Of a stretch of 64,000 nt of DNA, positions 43,488 through 53,348 are shown piece after piece. Under the pieces are notes generated by a model. That model did not search any database. It had not been told where the DNA came from and saw only the letters and a list, made by a program, of their open reading frames with translations. Positions within the stretch are counted from its first letter, which is position 1, and each line of letters opens with the position of its first letter. The stretch comes from Candidatus Rokuibacteriota bacterium (GTDB lineage: Bacteria > Methylomirabilota > Methylomirabilia > Rokubacteriales > CSP1-6), in contig QHSX01000052.1 of assembly GCA_003221695.1 (NCBI GenBank), forward strand, positions 7,508 through 71,507. The letters are read 5' to 3'. The position numbers were made by a program, and so were the translations under genes.

Positions 43488-44938
43488 CCGACCTCGTCAT
43501 GCCCCCGGTCCTGCTCGGGCCGCTCCTGCCTACGCTGCTCGTGCTGGGGGCCGGCGCCCTCGTGCTACTCCTCGACCTCTCGCCGCGCCCCCAGGGCAAG
43601 GAGGTCCTCGGAGCGGTCGCGCTCGCGGGCATCGTGGGCGCGCTCCTCGCGACGCTCGCGCGCTGGGGCAAGTCCGGTCGCGCGTTCCACGACATGGTCG
43701 TCCTCGACAATTTCGCCCTGTTCGTGAACGTCGTGATCTGCTATGCGGCCGCGCTGAGCCTGCTCCTCTCGGTGGACTACGTCCGGCGGAGCCGCGCGGA
43801 GTCGGGCGAGTACTACGCCCTCGTGCTCTTCACCACGGCCGGGATGATGCTCCTCGCGGCCGCGGGCGATCTCGTCGTCCTGTTCCTGGCGCTCGAGCTC
43901 ATGTCGCTGTCGCTCTACGTCCTCGCGGGGCTCTTCACGCAGGCCCTTGCGTCGAGCGAGGCGTCGATGAAGTACTTCATTCTCGGCGCCTTCGCCTCGT
44001 CGTTCATGCTCTACGGCATCGCCCTGACGTACGGAGCGACGGGAACGACGAACCTCGACCGGATCGCCGCGGCCGTCGCCGGGCGGAGCCACGACCCGCT
44101 CTTCGTGATCGGGATGGGCCTCCTGCTGGTCGGCTTCGGCTTCAAGACCTCGTCGGTGCCGTTCCACATGTGGGTGCCCGACGTCTACCAGGGAGCACCG
44201 ACCTGCGTGACGGCTCTCATCGCGACCGGGTCCAAGGCGGCGGCGTTCGGCGCCCTGATCCGGGTCCTGACCGTGGCCCTCCGCGGCGCGCAACCCGACT
44301 GGACCGCGCTGCTCTGGATCGTCGCCGTGCTGACGATGACCGTCGGCAACGTCGCCGCGATTGCGCAGTCCAACCTGAAGCGGATGCTCGCCTACTCGTC
44401 GATCGCCCACGCGGGGTATATGCTCGTCGGGCTGGTCGCCGGCGGAATGTCGGGCGGGGGCAGCGTCCTCTTCTACCTCTTGACGTACACCTTCACGACC
44501 GCCGGCGCCTTCGGCGTCGTGACCCTCTGCGAGCGCGCACGCGCCGAGGCGGTGGAGGTCGGTGATTACGCGGGGCTGGCCGAGCGCCATCCGGTCCTCG
44601 CCGCGGCGCTCGCCCTCTTCCTGCTGTCGCTGATCGGCGTCCCCCCGCTCGCCGGCTTCGTGGGCAAGTTCTACGTCTTCGGCGCCGCGGTGCGGGCGGG
44701 GTACCTCTGGCTGACCGTCGTCGCCGTCCTCAACTCCGCCCTCGCCGCCTATTACTACCTGCGGGTCGTCGTCTACATGTACATGCGCCAGCCCGAGGGG
44801 GCGCCGGTGACGTACGCGCCCTCGCTCGCGGGCGCCCTCGCGCTGGTCGTCGCACTGGTCGGCATCGTGGCGCTGGGCGTGGTCCCTGCGCCTTTCGTCG
44901 ACCTGGCGCAGGCCGCCGTCGCCCCGCTCGTCCGTTAG
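43484..44938 (+). CDS. nuoN: NADH-quinone oxidoreductase subunit N
   Basis: Third antiporter-like subunit, 484 residues, 14 helices. LVVLFLALELMSLSLYVLAG, EASMKYFILGAFASSFMLYG, FKTSSVPFHMWVPDVYQGAP, LKRMLAYSSIAHAGYMLVG and GVPPLAGFVGKFYVF are diagnostic. ATG overlaps the nuoM stop. The gene after it starts 9 bases on, so the operon continues into glycerol-phosphate functions. Confidence 0.94.
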   Translation: MTDLVMPPVLLGPLLPTLLVLGAGALVLLLDLSPRPQGKEVLGAVALAGIVGALLATLARWGKSGRAFHDMVVLDNFALFVNVVICYAAALSLLLSVDYVRRSRAESGEYYALVLFTTAGMMLLAAAGDLVVLFLALELMSLSLYVLAGLFTQALASSEASMKYFILGAFASSFMLYGIALTYGATGTTNLDRIAAAVAGRSHDPLFVIGMGLLLVGFGFKTSSVPFHMWVPDVYQGAPTCVTALIATGSKAAAFGALIRVLTVALRGAQPDWTALLWIVAVLTMTVGNVAAIAQSNLKRMLAYSSIAHAGYMLVGLVAGGMSGGGSVLFYLLTYTFTTAGAFGVVTLCERARAEAVEVGDYAGLAERHPVLAAALALFLLSLIGVPPLAGFVGKFYVFGAAVRAGYLWLTVVAVLNSALAAYYYLRVVVYMYMRQPEGAPVTYAPSLAGALALVVALVGIVALGVVPAPFVDLAQAAVAPLVR

Positions 44939-44947
44939 CGCCGCGGC

Positions 44948-45763
44948 ATGGATCCGCGGGTCGGAGCCCCGCGCGCCGCGTCGTTCAGGCTGCCCCATAA
45001 CGGCTGGCTCTTTGACCTCGACGGCACCGTCTACCGCGGCGAGACGCCCATTCCGGGCGCCGCCGAGACCATCGCCGCGCTCCGCACGGCCGGGCGGCGG
45101 GTCGCGTTCCTCTCCAACAAGCCACTCGCGACGCGCGCCGACTACGCGGCGAAATTGACGCGCCTCGGGATCCCCACCGTCGCGGACGACGTGATCAGCT
45201 CGTCGCTCGTGCTCGCCCGCCACCTGCGCCGCCTCGATGCCGGCGCGCCGGTCTTCGTGATCGGCGAGCCGCCGCTCGTCGCGGAGCTCTCCGCCCACGG
45301 CTTCGAAGCCCGCACGGACGCGCGCGTCCGCTGGGTCGTGATCGCCTTCGACCGCACCTTCGACTACGCGAAGCTGAACACGGCGCTGCAGGCGGTGCGG
45401 GGTGGCGCGCGGCTCATCGCCACCAATCCCGACCGGACGTGTCCGACCGAGACGGGTGAGATCCCGGATTGCGCGGGCATGATCGCGGCGGTCGAGGCGG
45501 TGACGGGCGTCCCCGTCGAGGTGATCGTCGGCAAGCCGTCGCCGCTCATGCTCGAGATGGCGCTCGAGCGGCTCGGCCTGCCAGCACGCGAGTGCGCGGT
45601 GGTCGGCGACCGGATCGAGACGGACGTGGTCATGGGCAAGCGTCTGGGGCTCGCCACCGTCCTCGTGCTCAGCGGGGTCACGCGCGCCGACGACCCGCGC
45701 ATCGCAGAGGTCGCCCCCGACGCCGTGCTAGGATCGATTGGGGAGCTTGTTCAGACTATATGA
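44948..45763 (+). CDS. HAD-superfamily (class IIA) phosphatase
   Basis: A 271-residue NagD/phosphoglycolate-phosphatase-like enzyme: WLFDLDGTVYRGETPIPGA (nucleophile Asp), VAFLSNKPLATR, IGKPSPLMLEMAL-like VGKPSPLMLEMALERL, and CAVVGDRIETDVVMGKRLGL. The C2-type cap lies between motifs 1 and 2. Its stop overlaps the glpD start (ATGA), so dephosphorylation of glycerol-3-phosphate or a related sugar phosphate is a natural guess, not shown. Confidence 0.88.
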   Translation: MDPRVGAPRAASFRLPHNGWLFDLDGTVYRGETPIPGAAETIAALRTAGRRVAFLSNKPLATRADYAAKLTRLGIPTVADDVISSSLVLARHLRRLDAGAPVFVIGEPPLVAELSAHGFEARTDARVRWVVIAFDRTFDYAKLNTALQAVRGGARLIATNPDRTCPTETGEIPDCAGMIAAVEAVTGVPVEVIVGKPSPLMLEMALERLGLPARECAVVGDRIETDVVMGKRLGLATVLVLSGVTRADDPRIAEVAPDAVLGSIGELVQTI

Positions 45764-47385
45764 CGAGGCCCTCCGACCTCGCCGACGGTGACTACGACGT
45801 CGTCGTGATCGGCGGCGGCATGGCGGGCGCCGGCGTCGCGCGCGACCTGGCGCTTCGCGGCGTCTCGGTGGCGCTCGTCGAGAAAGACGACTTCGCCGCG
45901 GCGACCACGTCCCGGTCGTCGAAGCTGATCCACGGCGGCCTCCGGTACCTCGAGCTGTTCGACGTCGCCCTCGTGCGCGAGTCCCTGCGGGAGCGCGAGA
46001 TCCTCAACCGGCTGGCGCCGCATCTGGTCCGGCCGCTCCCGTTCCTGGTGCCGATCTACCGTGACTCGTCACGCGGCCTCATCAAGGTGCGGATCGGGCT
46101 CACGCTCTACGACTGGCTCACGCCGGGGCGGGACCGTGAGCGGTACCGCGTCCTTCCCCCGATCGACACGCTGAGCCTCGAACCCGCGATCCGCGCCGAG
46201 GACCTCCGCGGTGCCGGCTACTACTTCGACGATCTGCTCGTCTTCCCGGAGCGGCTCTGCCTGGAGAACGTGCTCTCGGCCTGCCGGCACGGCGCACGCG
46301 CGTTCAACTACGCCCAGGTGGAGGAGATCGTCCGGGCGCCGGGCGGCGCCCCGGCCGGGGTCCGTGTCCGCGACCTCGTCACCGGCCGCGTCGCGACGCT
46401 CGGGGCGCGGGTCCTCGTGAACGCCACGGGGCCGTGGGTGGACGAGCTTCGGGCGCTCGCCGGGGTCCGGGAGCGCGGCCCGCGCATCCTGCGCCGAACG
46501 AAGGGCATCCACTGCTTGCTCCCCGGCCTGACGGAGCACGCGATCTACCATTCGACGAGCGACGACCGAATGATCTTCGTCATCCCGTGGCGGGAGTTCT
46601 CGCTCATCGGCACGACCGACACCGACTTTGACGGCGACCTCGACCGGCTGCACGCCACGCGCGACGAGGTGAGTTACCTCCTCGGCGAGGTCCGCCGGGC
46701 CCTGCCGGACCCGCGCGTCGCATTCGAGCGCGTCGTCTACACGTACGCCGGGGTGCGGCCGCTCTCGTACGAGGAGGGCAAGCGCGAGTCCGACGTTTCG
46801 CGTGCGCACAAGGTCGTCGCCGAGGCAGACGGGCGCTTCCTGTCGATCACCGGGACCAAGCTCACGTGCTTCCGGAGCCTTGCGGCAGGGCTCGGCGACG
46901 CGGTGATGCGCACCCTCGGCCACCGGGCGCCCGCCCGCACCGATCGGTACACGCTCGACGGGCTCGACGAGGAGGCCGGGCGCGTCGAGGCGCACACCTG
47001 GCTCGACGTCTCCCCCGAGGTCGCGAGCTCGGGGCTCGCCCGCGAGACGCTCGAGACGCTCGTGACGCTCTACGGGCGCGCCTATCCGCGCGTCGTCGAC
47101 CTCGCGGGGAAGGTCCCCGGCGGAACCGACCGGCTCTGCCCCCAGAATCCCGACATCGTCGCGCAGCTCCACCTCGCCGTGCAGGAGGAGCTGGCCGTGT
47201 CTCTCCAGGACGTCCTGCTCCGCCGCACGGGGATCGGCACGAGCCGCTGTCAGGGGACGGATTGCGCGGAGCCCATCGGGCGCCGGATGGGCCAGCTGCT
47301 CGGCTGGAGCCCGCGACGTCTCGACGCGGAGCTGGACGCCTACCACGCCCACGTCGCGCGCTCGCGGAGGTTCAAGACGGCGTAG
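45760..47385 (+). CDS. glpD: Aerobic glycerol-3-phosphate dehydrogenase
   Basis: A membrane-associated flavoprotein oxidising glycerol-3-phosphate to dihydroxyacetone phosphate and reducing quinone. VVIGGGMAGAGVARDLALRG (FAD), TTSRSSKLIHGGLRYLE, RTKGIHCLLPGL, FVIPWREFSLIGTTDTDFDGD and ITGTKLTCFRSLA are hallmark. 541 residues, with the usual C-terminal DAO_C domain. It shares an ATGA overlap with the HAD gene and is thus in the nuoLMN transcript: NADH- and G3P-linked electron entry are co-expressed. Confidence 0.94.
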   Translation: MTRPSDLADGDYDVVVIGGGMAGAGVARDLALRGVSVALVEKDDFAAATTSRSSKLIHGGLRYLELFDVALVRESLREREILNRLAPHLVRPLPFLVPIYRDSSRGLIKVRIGLTLYDWLTPGRDRERYRVLPPIDTLSLEPAIRAEDLRGAGYYFDDLLVFPERLCLENVLSACRHGARAFNYAQVEEIVRAPGGAPAGVRVRDLVTGRVATLGARVLVNATGPWVDELRALAGVRERGPRILRRTKGIHCLLPGLTEHAIYHSTSDDRMIFVIPWREFSLIGTTDTDFDGDLDRLHATRDEVSYLLGEVRRALPDPRVAFERVVYTYAGVRPLSYEEGKRESDVSRAHKVVAEADGRFLSITGTKLTCFRSLAAGLGDAVMRTLGHRAPARTDRYTLDGLDEEAGRVEAHTWLDVSPEVASSGLARETLETLVTLYGRAYPRVVDLAGKVPGGTDRLCPQNPDIVAQLHLAVQEELAVSLQDVLLRRTGIGTSRCQGTDCAEPIGRRMGQLLGWSPRRLDAELDAYHAHVARSRRFKTA

Positions 47386-47400
47386 GCGCCCGTGTGCGTG

Positions 47401-47409
47401 TGCTATAGT
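47401..47409 (+). promoter_or_regulatory. Extended -10 (TGC-TATAGT) before ugpB
   Basis: TATAGT (47404-47409) with the extended TGn motif lies about 50 bases before the ugpB start. No good -35 is present, which is common for extended -10 promoters. It would allow separate expression of the transporter genes from within the longer operon. Confidence 0.45.
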
Positions 47410-47460
47410 GCGGCGCACCCGGCACGTCACTCGTTGCGGCGGTTCCTCATGGAGGCTCGC

Positions 47461-48765
47461 ATGAAGCTCTCGGCCGGCATCGTCCTGACCGGGGCGGTCC
47501 TCTTGGGCGTTTCCACGCCTGCGTTCGCCAAGACGGAGATCCAGTGGTGGCACGCGATGACCGCCGTGCTCGGCGAGCGGGTCAACGAGATCGCCGTGAA
47601 GTTCAACGCCTCTCAGAACGAGTACGAAGTGAAAGCCGTCTACAAGGGCTCCTACCCGGACACGTTGAACGCCGCCATCGCGGCCTATCGGGCCAAGCAG
47701 CCGCCGCACATCGTCCAGGTCTTCGAGGTCGGCACGCAGACGATGCTCTCCTCGGGCGCGGTATACCCCGTCTTCCAGCTGATGAAGGACCACGGGATCG
47801 CCATCGACTGGAACGATCTGATCGGTCCGGTCAAGAGCTACTACTCGACGGGCGGCAACCTGTACTCGATGGCCTTCAACTCGTCGACGCCGATCCTCTT
47901 TTACAACAAAGACCTCTTCAAGAAGGCCGGCCTCGGCGACAAGCCGCCGGCGAGGTGGGACGAGGTCGAAGCGATGGCGAAGAAGCTCGTCGGTGCGGGC
48001 GTGAAGTGCGGCTTCAGCGCCGCCTGGCCGTCGTGGACGCTGGTCGAGAACATGCACGCGCTCCACGACCAGCCATTCGCGGATCACGCCAACGGATTCG
48101 ACGGCCTCACCACCCGACTGCAGATCAACGGCGCCTTCGGCGTCCAGATGATGGAGCTGCTCCAGCGCGGCGTCCGGGAGGGCTGGTTCGTCTACAACGG
48201 ACGGCTCAACAAGGCCGAGGCCAACATGGGCGGCGGCGAGTGCGGCATCTTCCTCTCCTCGTCCGCCTACATCGGCAACCTGACGCGCGCGTCCGAGGGC
48301 AAGTTCGTGTGGGGGACGGGCCCGCTGCCGCGGCTCGGCGGTTACCCGCAGGGCAACTCGATCATCGGGGGCGCGACGCTCTGGGTGATGAAGGGTGCCA
48401 AGCCGGAGGAGTACAAGGGCGTCGCTCAGTTCTTCAGGTACCTGGCCTCCACAGAGAACCAGGCGTGGTGGGCGGGCGTCACCGGCTACCTGCCACTGAC
48501 CAACGCGGCGGTGAGGGCGATGGAGTCCTCCGGGCACTTCCAGAAGAACCCGCAGCAGCGTACCGCCATCGCCCAGATGCTCGGTGGCAAGACGACGTCG
48601 AACAGCCAGGGCATTCGCCTCGGCAACTTCGTTTCGATCCGCGACGCCATCGAGGAACAGATGGAAAACATCTTCAGCGGCAAGAAGACGGCGACGCAGG
48701 GGCTGGACGACGCCGTCGCGAAGTCGAGCGAGATCCTCAAGGAGTTCGCCGCGCTCTACAGGTGA
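47461..48765 (+). CDS. ugpB: Glycerol-3-phosphate ABC transporter, binding protein
   Basis: A 434-residue periplasmic solute-binding protein. Signal peptide MKLSAGIVLTGAVLLGVSTPAFA, then IQWWHAMTAVLGERVNEIA and VKAVYKGSYPDTLNAAIAAYR, FEVGTQTMLSSGAVYPVF, and IFLSSSAYIGNL, which are close to UgpB. ATG 47461 is preferred because GGAGG sits right before it; ATG 47449 is in frame. Binds G3P or glycerophosphodiesters. Next to glpD, ugpQ and glpK, the assignment is strong. Confidence 0.92.
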   Translation: MKLSAGIVLTGAVLLGVSTPAFAKTEIQWWHAMTAVLGERVNEIAVKFNASQNEYEVKAVYKGSYPDTLNAAIAAYRAKQPPHIVQVFEVGTQTMLSSGAVYPVFQLMKDHGIAIDWNDLIGPVKSYYSTGGNLYSMAFNSSTPILFYNKDLFKKAGLGDKPPARWDEVEAMAKKLVGAGVKCGFSAAWPSWTLVENMHALHDQPFADHANGFDGLTTRLQINGAFGVQMMELLQRGVREGWFVYNGRLNKAEANMGGGECGIFLSSSAYIGNLTRASEGKFVWGTGPLPRLGGYPQGNSIIGGATLWVMKGAKPEEYKGVAQFFRYLASTENQAWWAGVTGYLPLTNAAVRAMESSGHFQKNPQQRTAIAQMLGGKTTSNSQGIRLGNFVSIRDAIEEQMENIFSGKKTATQGLDDAVAKSSEILKEFAALYR

Positions 48766-48786
48766 GGAGCGGGTCGGCCACCTGCG

Positions 48787-49668
48787 ATGAAGCGCTTCGT
48801 CTTCCGGAACCGGTGGCTGCCCTACGCGCTGGTGGCACCGCAGGTCGTCATCACGATCGCCTTCTTCTACTGGCCCGCCTTCGACTCGCTCCGGCTCTCG
48901 CTCTACCGCGCCTCACCCTTCGGTGACCGGCTGATCTGGGCCGGCCTCGCCAACTTCGAGCGGCTCTTCCGCGACCCCGCCTACCTCAGGAGCGCGCTCA
49001 CCAGCTTCGTGTTCTCCTTCGTCGTGACGTTCGCGGGGCTGGCGCTGGCCCTGCTGCTCGCCTCGCTCGCCAACGCGAAGATCCGCGGCCTCGCCGTCTA
49101 CCGCTCGCTGCTCCTCTGGCCCTATGGCATCGCGCCCGCGATCGCCGGCATCATCTGGCTCTTCATCTTCCATCCCTCGTACGGGATCCTGCCGTGGCTC
49201 CTGTCGTTCGTCACGGCCTACCAGTTCAACTGGTTCCTGAAGGGCTGGGTGGCGATGACGCTCATCGTCATGGCGGCGATCTGGAAGCAGTTTGGCTACA
49301 ACCTGGCCTTCTACCTGGCCGGGCTGCAGGCGATCGAGGCCTCGGTGCTCGAGGCCGCGAGCGTCGACGGGGCGGGGCCGATCCGGCGCTTCTTCGCGGT
49401 GACCTTCCCGCTGCTCTCGCCCGTGACGTTTTTCTTGTTCACGCTCAACATGACCTTCTCGTTCTTCGACACGTTCGGGCTGATCCATTCGGTGACCCAG
49501 GGTGGGCCCGGCGACACGACCTCGATCCTGGTCTACCGTGCGTGGAAGGACGGCTTCGAGGGGCTCCAGCTCGGCTTTTCGGCGGCACAATCGGTGGTCC
49601 TGATGGCCCTCGTCATCCTGCTCACCGCCTTCCAGTTCCGCTTCGCCGAGAAGAAGGTGACCTACTGA
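48787..49668 (+). CDS. ugpA: Glycerol-3-phosphate ABC transporter permease UgpA
   Basis: A 293-residue permease with six helices. LPYALVAPQVVITIAFFYWPAFDSL and the EAA loop EAASVDGAGPIRRFFAVTFPLL are typical of UgpA/MalF-like subunits, and GPGDTTSILVYRAWKDGF closes the protein. It overlaps ugpE by one base. No gene for the ATPase subunit (UgpC) follows. Confidence 0.92.
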   Translation: MKRFVFRNRWLPYALVAPQVVITIAFFYWPAFDSLRLSLYRASPFGDRLIWAGLANFERLFRDPAYLRSALTSFVFSFVVTFAGLALALLLASLANAKIRGLAVYRSLLLWPYGIAPAIAGIIWLFIFHPSYGILPWLLSFVTAYQFNWFLKGWVAMTLIVMAAIWKQFGYNLAFYLAGLQAIEASVLEAASVDGAGPIRRFFAVTFPLLSPVTFFLFTLNMTFSFFDTFGLIHSVTQGGPGDTTSILVYRAWKDGFEGLQLGFSAAQSVVLMALVILLTAFQFRFAEKKVTY

Positions 49669-50546
49669 TGGCGCGCACGCTCGCGCCGCCGGCCGCCCTC
49701 GCCGTCCACGCGGCGTCGCGGGTGAAGGCCCGTGACGGGGGCGGGATCGTCGCCCACGCGATCTTGCTCGCCGCCGTCGCCGTGCTGGCGTTTCCCCTCT
49801 ATTACGCGTTCGTCATCAGCACCCAGACGCTTTCGCAGGTGACGAGCCTGCCGCCGCGGCCGTGGCCATCGACGGCATTCCTCTCAAACTACGCCGAGGC
49901 CTGGCAGCGCGCGCAGATGGGCCGGCTGCTGCTCAACAGTGCGATCGTGGCGCTCGGCGTGGCGTTCGGCAAGATCGCCATCTCGCTGCTCTCGGCCTTC
50001 GCGATCGTGTTCTTCAACTTCCGCGGCAAACAGGTCGTCTTCTCGATGATCTTCGTCACGCTGATGCTCCCGGTGCCCGTGCGGATCGTCTCCACCTACC
50101 AGGTCATGAGCGTGCTCGGCTGGGTGAACACCTACTGGGGACTCACGGTACCGCTCCTGGCGTCGGCGACCGGGACCTTCCTCTTCCGGCAGTTCTACCA
50201 GACCATCCCAAACTCGTTGGCCGAGGCCGCCCAGCTCGACGGCGCGGGCCCCATGCGCTTCCTCTGGTCGATCCTGCTGCCGCTGTCGAAGGCCAACATC
50301 GCGGCGCTCTTCGTCATCCTCTTCGTCTACGGCTGGAACGACTACCTGTGGCCCCTGATGATCACCAACACCCCGGAAATGCGCACGGCGGTCATCGGCA
50401 TCGAGTCTTTGGTGCCGCGCACCTCGCAGCTCCCGGAGTGGAACATCGCGATGGCGGCGGCGATGATGGTGCTGCTGCCTCCGGTGGCGGTGATCGTCGT
50501 GATGCAGCGGTGGTTCGTGAAGGGTCTCATCGAGACGGAGAAGTAG
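49668..50546 (+). CDS. ugpE: Glycerol-3-phosphate ABC transporter permease UgpE
   Basis: The second permease, 292 residues: AHAILLAAVAVLAFPLYYAFVIST, EAAQLDGAGPMRFLWSILLPL (EAA motif), FVYGWNDYLWPLMITNTPEMRT. ATG 49668 overlaps the ugpA stop (TGATG). Followed directly by ugpQ with no gap. Confidence 0.92.
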   Translation: MARTLAPPAALAVHAASRVKARDGGGIVAHAILLAAVAVLAFPLYYAFVISTQTLSQVTSLPPRPWPSTAFLSNYAEAWQRAQMGRLLLNSAIVALGVAFGKIAISLLSAFAIVFFNFRGKQVVFSMIFVTLMLPVPVRIVSTYQVMSVLGWVNTYWGLTVPLLASATGTFLFRQFYQTIPNSLAEAAQLDGAGPMRFLWSILLPLSKANIAALFVILFVYGWNDYLWPLMITNTPEMRTAVIGIESLVPRTSQLPEWNIAMAAAMMVLLPPVAVIVVMQRWFVKGLIETEK

Positions 50547-51362
50547 GTGGTCCGGCGAACGCGGCTCGCGGCGCACCGGGGGGGCGCGGCTCTGTGGCCG
50601 GAGAACAGCCTCCTTGGCTTCCGGAACGCGCTAGCGCTCGGCAGTGACCTGATCGAGTTCGACGTCCACCTGACGGCCGACGGCGCGCTCGCGGTGATCC
50701 ACGATCCGACACTCGACCGGACGACCGACGCAACCGGCCCCGTCGCCGGGCGCACCGCTGTCGAGCTCGCCCGCGCGCGCCTCCGTGGGCCCGCCGGGGC
50801 GCTCACCGACGAGCGCGTGCCTCTGCTCGAGGACGTGCTGGCACTCGTCGCGCCCTCGCGCGGAGGGCTCCTCGTCGAGGTGAAGGGCCCCGTCGCCGGC
50901 GTCGGCGTCCGCTACGAGCGGCGCGGCGGCCGCGCGGCCGCCGTGCCCGGCCCCCGCTACGAGGGGCTCGAGGAGCGGCTGATCGCGTCGCTCCGGCGGG
51001 CAGGGCTTCTCTCGCACGCGACCATTATGGCGTTCAACCCCGACGTCGTGACGGCGGTCCGCGCCCTCGTCCCGGGTCAGCGCACGACGCTCCTCGTCTC
51101 AGCCCACCACATCCGGCAGGCGCACGCGCGGCCAGAGGATGCCCTCGACTGGGCGCTCGCGGCGGGCGCGACCGATGCCGGCCTCGAGTACACGCTCGTC
51201 AACGAGGCGGTCGTCGAAGCGGCCCGTGCCGCCAGGCTCCGCCTGGGCGTCTGGACGGTGAATGCGGAACGCGCGATGCGGCGGCTCGTCGAGCTTGGGG
51301 TGGACGTCCTGACGACCGATCGCCCCGACGTGGCCAAGCGCGTGCTCGGCCGAGCGTCGTGA
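50547..51362 (+). CDS. ugpQ: Glycerophosphodiester phosphodiesterase
   Basis: Cleaves glycerophosphodiesters to glycerol-3-phosphate and an alcohol. 271 residues with [17 protein letters not shown] (catalytic His, metal Glu), [24 protein letters not shown] and LLVEVKGP, plus the C-terminal [27 protein letters not shown]. An internal stretch (about 112-132) is longer than usual. GTG 50547 abuts the ugpE stop. No signal peptide, so it acts on imported substrate in the cytosol. Confidence 0.92.
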   Translation: MVRRTRLAAHRGGAALWPENSLLGFRNALALGSDLIEFDVHLTADGALAVIHDPTLDRTTDATGPVAGRTAVELARARLRGPAGALTDERVPLLEDVLALVAPSRGGLLVEVKGPVAGVGVRYERRGGRAAAVPGPRYEGLEERLIASLRRAGLLSHATIMAFNPDVVTAVRALVPGQRTTLLVSAHHIRQAHARPEDALDWALAAGATDAGLEYTLVNEAVVEAARAARLRLGVWTVNAERAMRRLVELGVDVLTTDRPDVAKRVLGRAS

Positions 51363-51691
51363 GGCCCGCGGCCCTCGTTGGAATGAAACGCGACCGGCGG
51401 GACGGAGCCGGGTCGCACCTTCGCCGGACGGAGCCACCGCGTGCCCACGGCACGCCGACTCACGCAGGCTCGCCTCGCGCGTCGGACGCGCTGCGGCTTC
51501 GCACTCCCACGGAGTGCGAAGGGCCCGGGGCGCCCAGTCCAATGACGCGACGGGCCTTGGCCGGACGGAGCCACACCGTACCCACGGCACGCCGACTCAC
51601 GCAGGCTCGCCTCGCGCGTCGGACGCGCTGCGGCTTCGCACTCCCACGGCATGCACCGGCCTCGTGGCCCCCGGTCCAATGACCACGCGGC
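51363..51691. repeat. 137-bp tandem duplication with two interspersed repeat copies, locus 4
   Basis: Copy 1 spans about 51418-51554 and copy 2 about 51555-51691. A 69-base block (51444-51512 and 51581-51649) is identical. Each contains the 50-base interspersed repeat (51454-51504 and 51591-51641), and each ends in (A/G)GTCCAATGAC: in copy 2 this ATG (51679) is the glpK start, in copy 1 it is a decoy ATG at 51542. Copy 1 also has a perfect 11-bp hairpin CTTCGCACTCC-CAC-GGAGTGCGAAG (51497-51521), lost in copy 2, which could end the ugp transcript. No gene in this 316-base gap. Confidence 0.8.
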
Positions 51692-53214
51692 GTTACGTTC
51701 TCGCCCTCGACCAGGGCACGACGGGCTCGACGGCGCTGGTCGTCGATGCCGACGGCGGCGTCCGCGCGCGCGGGTACACCGAGCTGCCACAACACTTCCC
51801 GAGGCCCGGATGGGTCGAGCACGACCCCGAGGAGATCTGGACGACGGTCGAGCGCGCGGCACGCGCCGCGCTCGCCGAGGCGCGCGTCGCGGGAGCCGAG
51901 GTGGCGGCGATCGGGATCACCAACCAGCGCGAGACGACCATCGTCTGGGACCGTGGCTCGGGAGCACCCATCCACCGCGCGATCGTCTGGCAGTGCCGAC
52001 GGACGGCGCCGATGTGCGACCGCTTGCGCGCACAGGGGGTCGAGCCGCTCGTGCGGGAGCGGACCGGGCTTGTCCTCGATGCCTACTTCTCCGGCACCAA
52101 GATCCGTTGGCTGCTCGACGAGATCCCCGGGGCGCGCGTCCGCGCCGAGCGCGGCCAACTCGCGTTCGGCACCGTGGACGCGTGGCTCCTCTGGAAGCTC
52201 ACCGGCGGTCGCGTGCACGCCACGGACGCGAGCAACGCCTCGCGGACGCTCTGCCTGAACCTCAAGACGGGAGACTGGGACGACGAGCTGCTGAAGCTCC
52301 TCGGGGTCCCGCGTGCCGTGCTGCCGGCGATCCTCCCCTCCGCGGGCGCCCTCGCTGAGACCGCGGAGCTCGGGTGGCTGCCGCGCGGCGTGCCGATCGC
52401 GGGAATCGCCGGCGACCAGCAGGCGGCGCTCTTCGGGCAGGCGTGCCACACGCCCGGCGCGGCCAAGAATACCTACGGCACCGGGTGCTTCATGTTGCTG
52501 AACACCGGGCCAACACCCGTGGTCTCGTCGCACGGGCTCCTCACGACGATCGCGTGGCGGATCGACGGCCGCACGACCTATGCTCTCGAGGGCAGCGTGT
52601 TCGTCGCTGGCGCGGCGATCCAGTGGCTACGCGACGGACTGGGTCTCCTCGCGGACGCGGCCGAGAGCGAGGCGCTGGCGCGATCGGTCCCCGACACAGC
52701 GGGCGTTTACTTCGTGCCGGCCTTCGTCGGGCTCGGTGCCCCGTACTGGGACATGTACGCGCGCGGGACGATCCTGGGGCTCACGCGCGGAACGACGGGG
52801 GCGCACCTGGCGCGCGCGGCTCTCGAGGCGATCGCCTTCCAGAGCCGCGACGTGCTGGAAGCGATGGCGGCCGACGCCGGGATCGCCGTGCGGGAGCTGC
52901 GCGTGGACGGAGGCGCCGCGGCCAACGACTTTCTCTGCCAGTTCCAGGCCGACATCATGAACGTTACGGTGCTCCGGCCGAGCGTGATCGAGACGACCTC
53001 GCTCGGCGCCGCGTACCTCGCGGGGCTCGGCGCGGGTCTGTGGCGCTCGCTCGACGACCTCAGCCGGCGCTGGGCGGTCGAGCGGACCTTCGCCCCCGGG
53101 ATGGACGCCGTGACACGGGCCGCGCGTTGCGAGGGTTGGCGCCGCGCCGTGGAGCGGGCGCGCGGGTGGGCTCACGAGGAAGCCCCATTGCCCCCCGGAG
53201 CGTCGTCGTGTTGA
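51679..53214 (+). CDS. glpK: Glycerol kinase
   Basis: Phosphorylates glycerol to glycerol-3-phosphate. 511 residues with [20 protein letters not shown], the FGGY signatures ([19 protein letters not shown] and the [10 protein letters not shown] motif), [24 protein letters not shown], and the C-terminal [23 protein letters not shown] 51679 is fixed by homology; no ribosome binding site is obvious (GGTCCA). The gene closes the glycerol/G3P block; its start region is the second half of a tandem duplication. Confidence 0.94.
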   Translation: MTTRRYVLALDQGTTGSTALVVDADGGVRARGYTELPQHFPRPGWVEHDPEEIWTTVERAARAALAEARVAGAEVAAIGITNQRETTIVWDRGSGAPIHRAIVWQCRRTAPMCDRLRAQGVEPLVRERTGLVLDAYFSGTKIRWLLDEIPGARVRAERGQLAFGTVDAWLLWKLTGGRVHATDASNASRTLCLNLKTGDWDDELLKLLGVPRAVLPAILPSAGALAETAELGWLPRGVPIAGIAGDQQAALFGQACHTPGAAKNTYGTGCFMLLNTGPTPVVSSHGLLTTIAWRIDGRTTYALEGSVFVAGAAIQWLRDGLGLLADAAESEALARSVPDTAGVYFVPAFVGLGAPYWDMYARGTILGLTRGTTGAHLARAALEAIAFQSRDVLEAMAADAGIAVRELRVDGGAAANDFLCQFQADIMNVTVLRPSVIETTSLGAAYLAGLGAGLWRSLDDLSRRWAVERTFAPGMDAVTRAARCEGWRRAVERARGWAHEEAPLPPGASSC

Positions 53215-53310
53215 ATCGCGCAGCCGGCACGGAATCCTCGGGTAGATTGTGCCGAAGCGGCCGGAGACCCGATCCGGCATGTCCCGAGAAATCAGTCACT
53301 TGCGATGGCT

Positions 53311-53339
53311 TGTGCGTGTGAGAGCGATGTGCTAGTGTC
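53311..53339 (+). promoter_or_regulatory. Promoter for atpZ (TTGTGC-N17-TAGTGT, extended -10)
   Basis: TTGTGC (53311-53316), a 17-base spacer, then TGC-TAGTGT (53334-53339). The atpZ ATG is 10 bases after the -10 and lacks a ribosome binding site, so the transcript is leaderless or nearly so. The element (TGTGCTA) resembles the one before ugpB. Confidence 0.55.
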
Positions 53340-53348
53340 CCTCTTCAC

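Noticed and set aside
46069..48537. 822-codon open frame antisense to glpD and ugpB
   Set aside because: Same shadow effect; both plus-strand genes are strongly supported.
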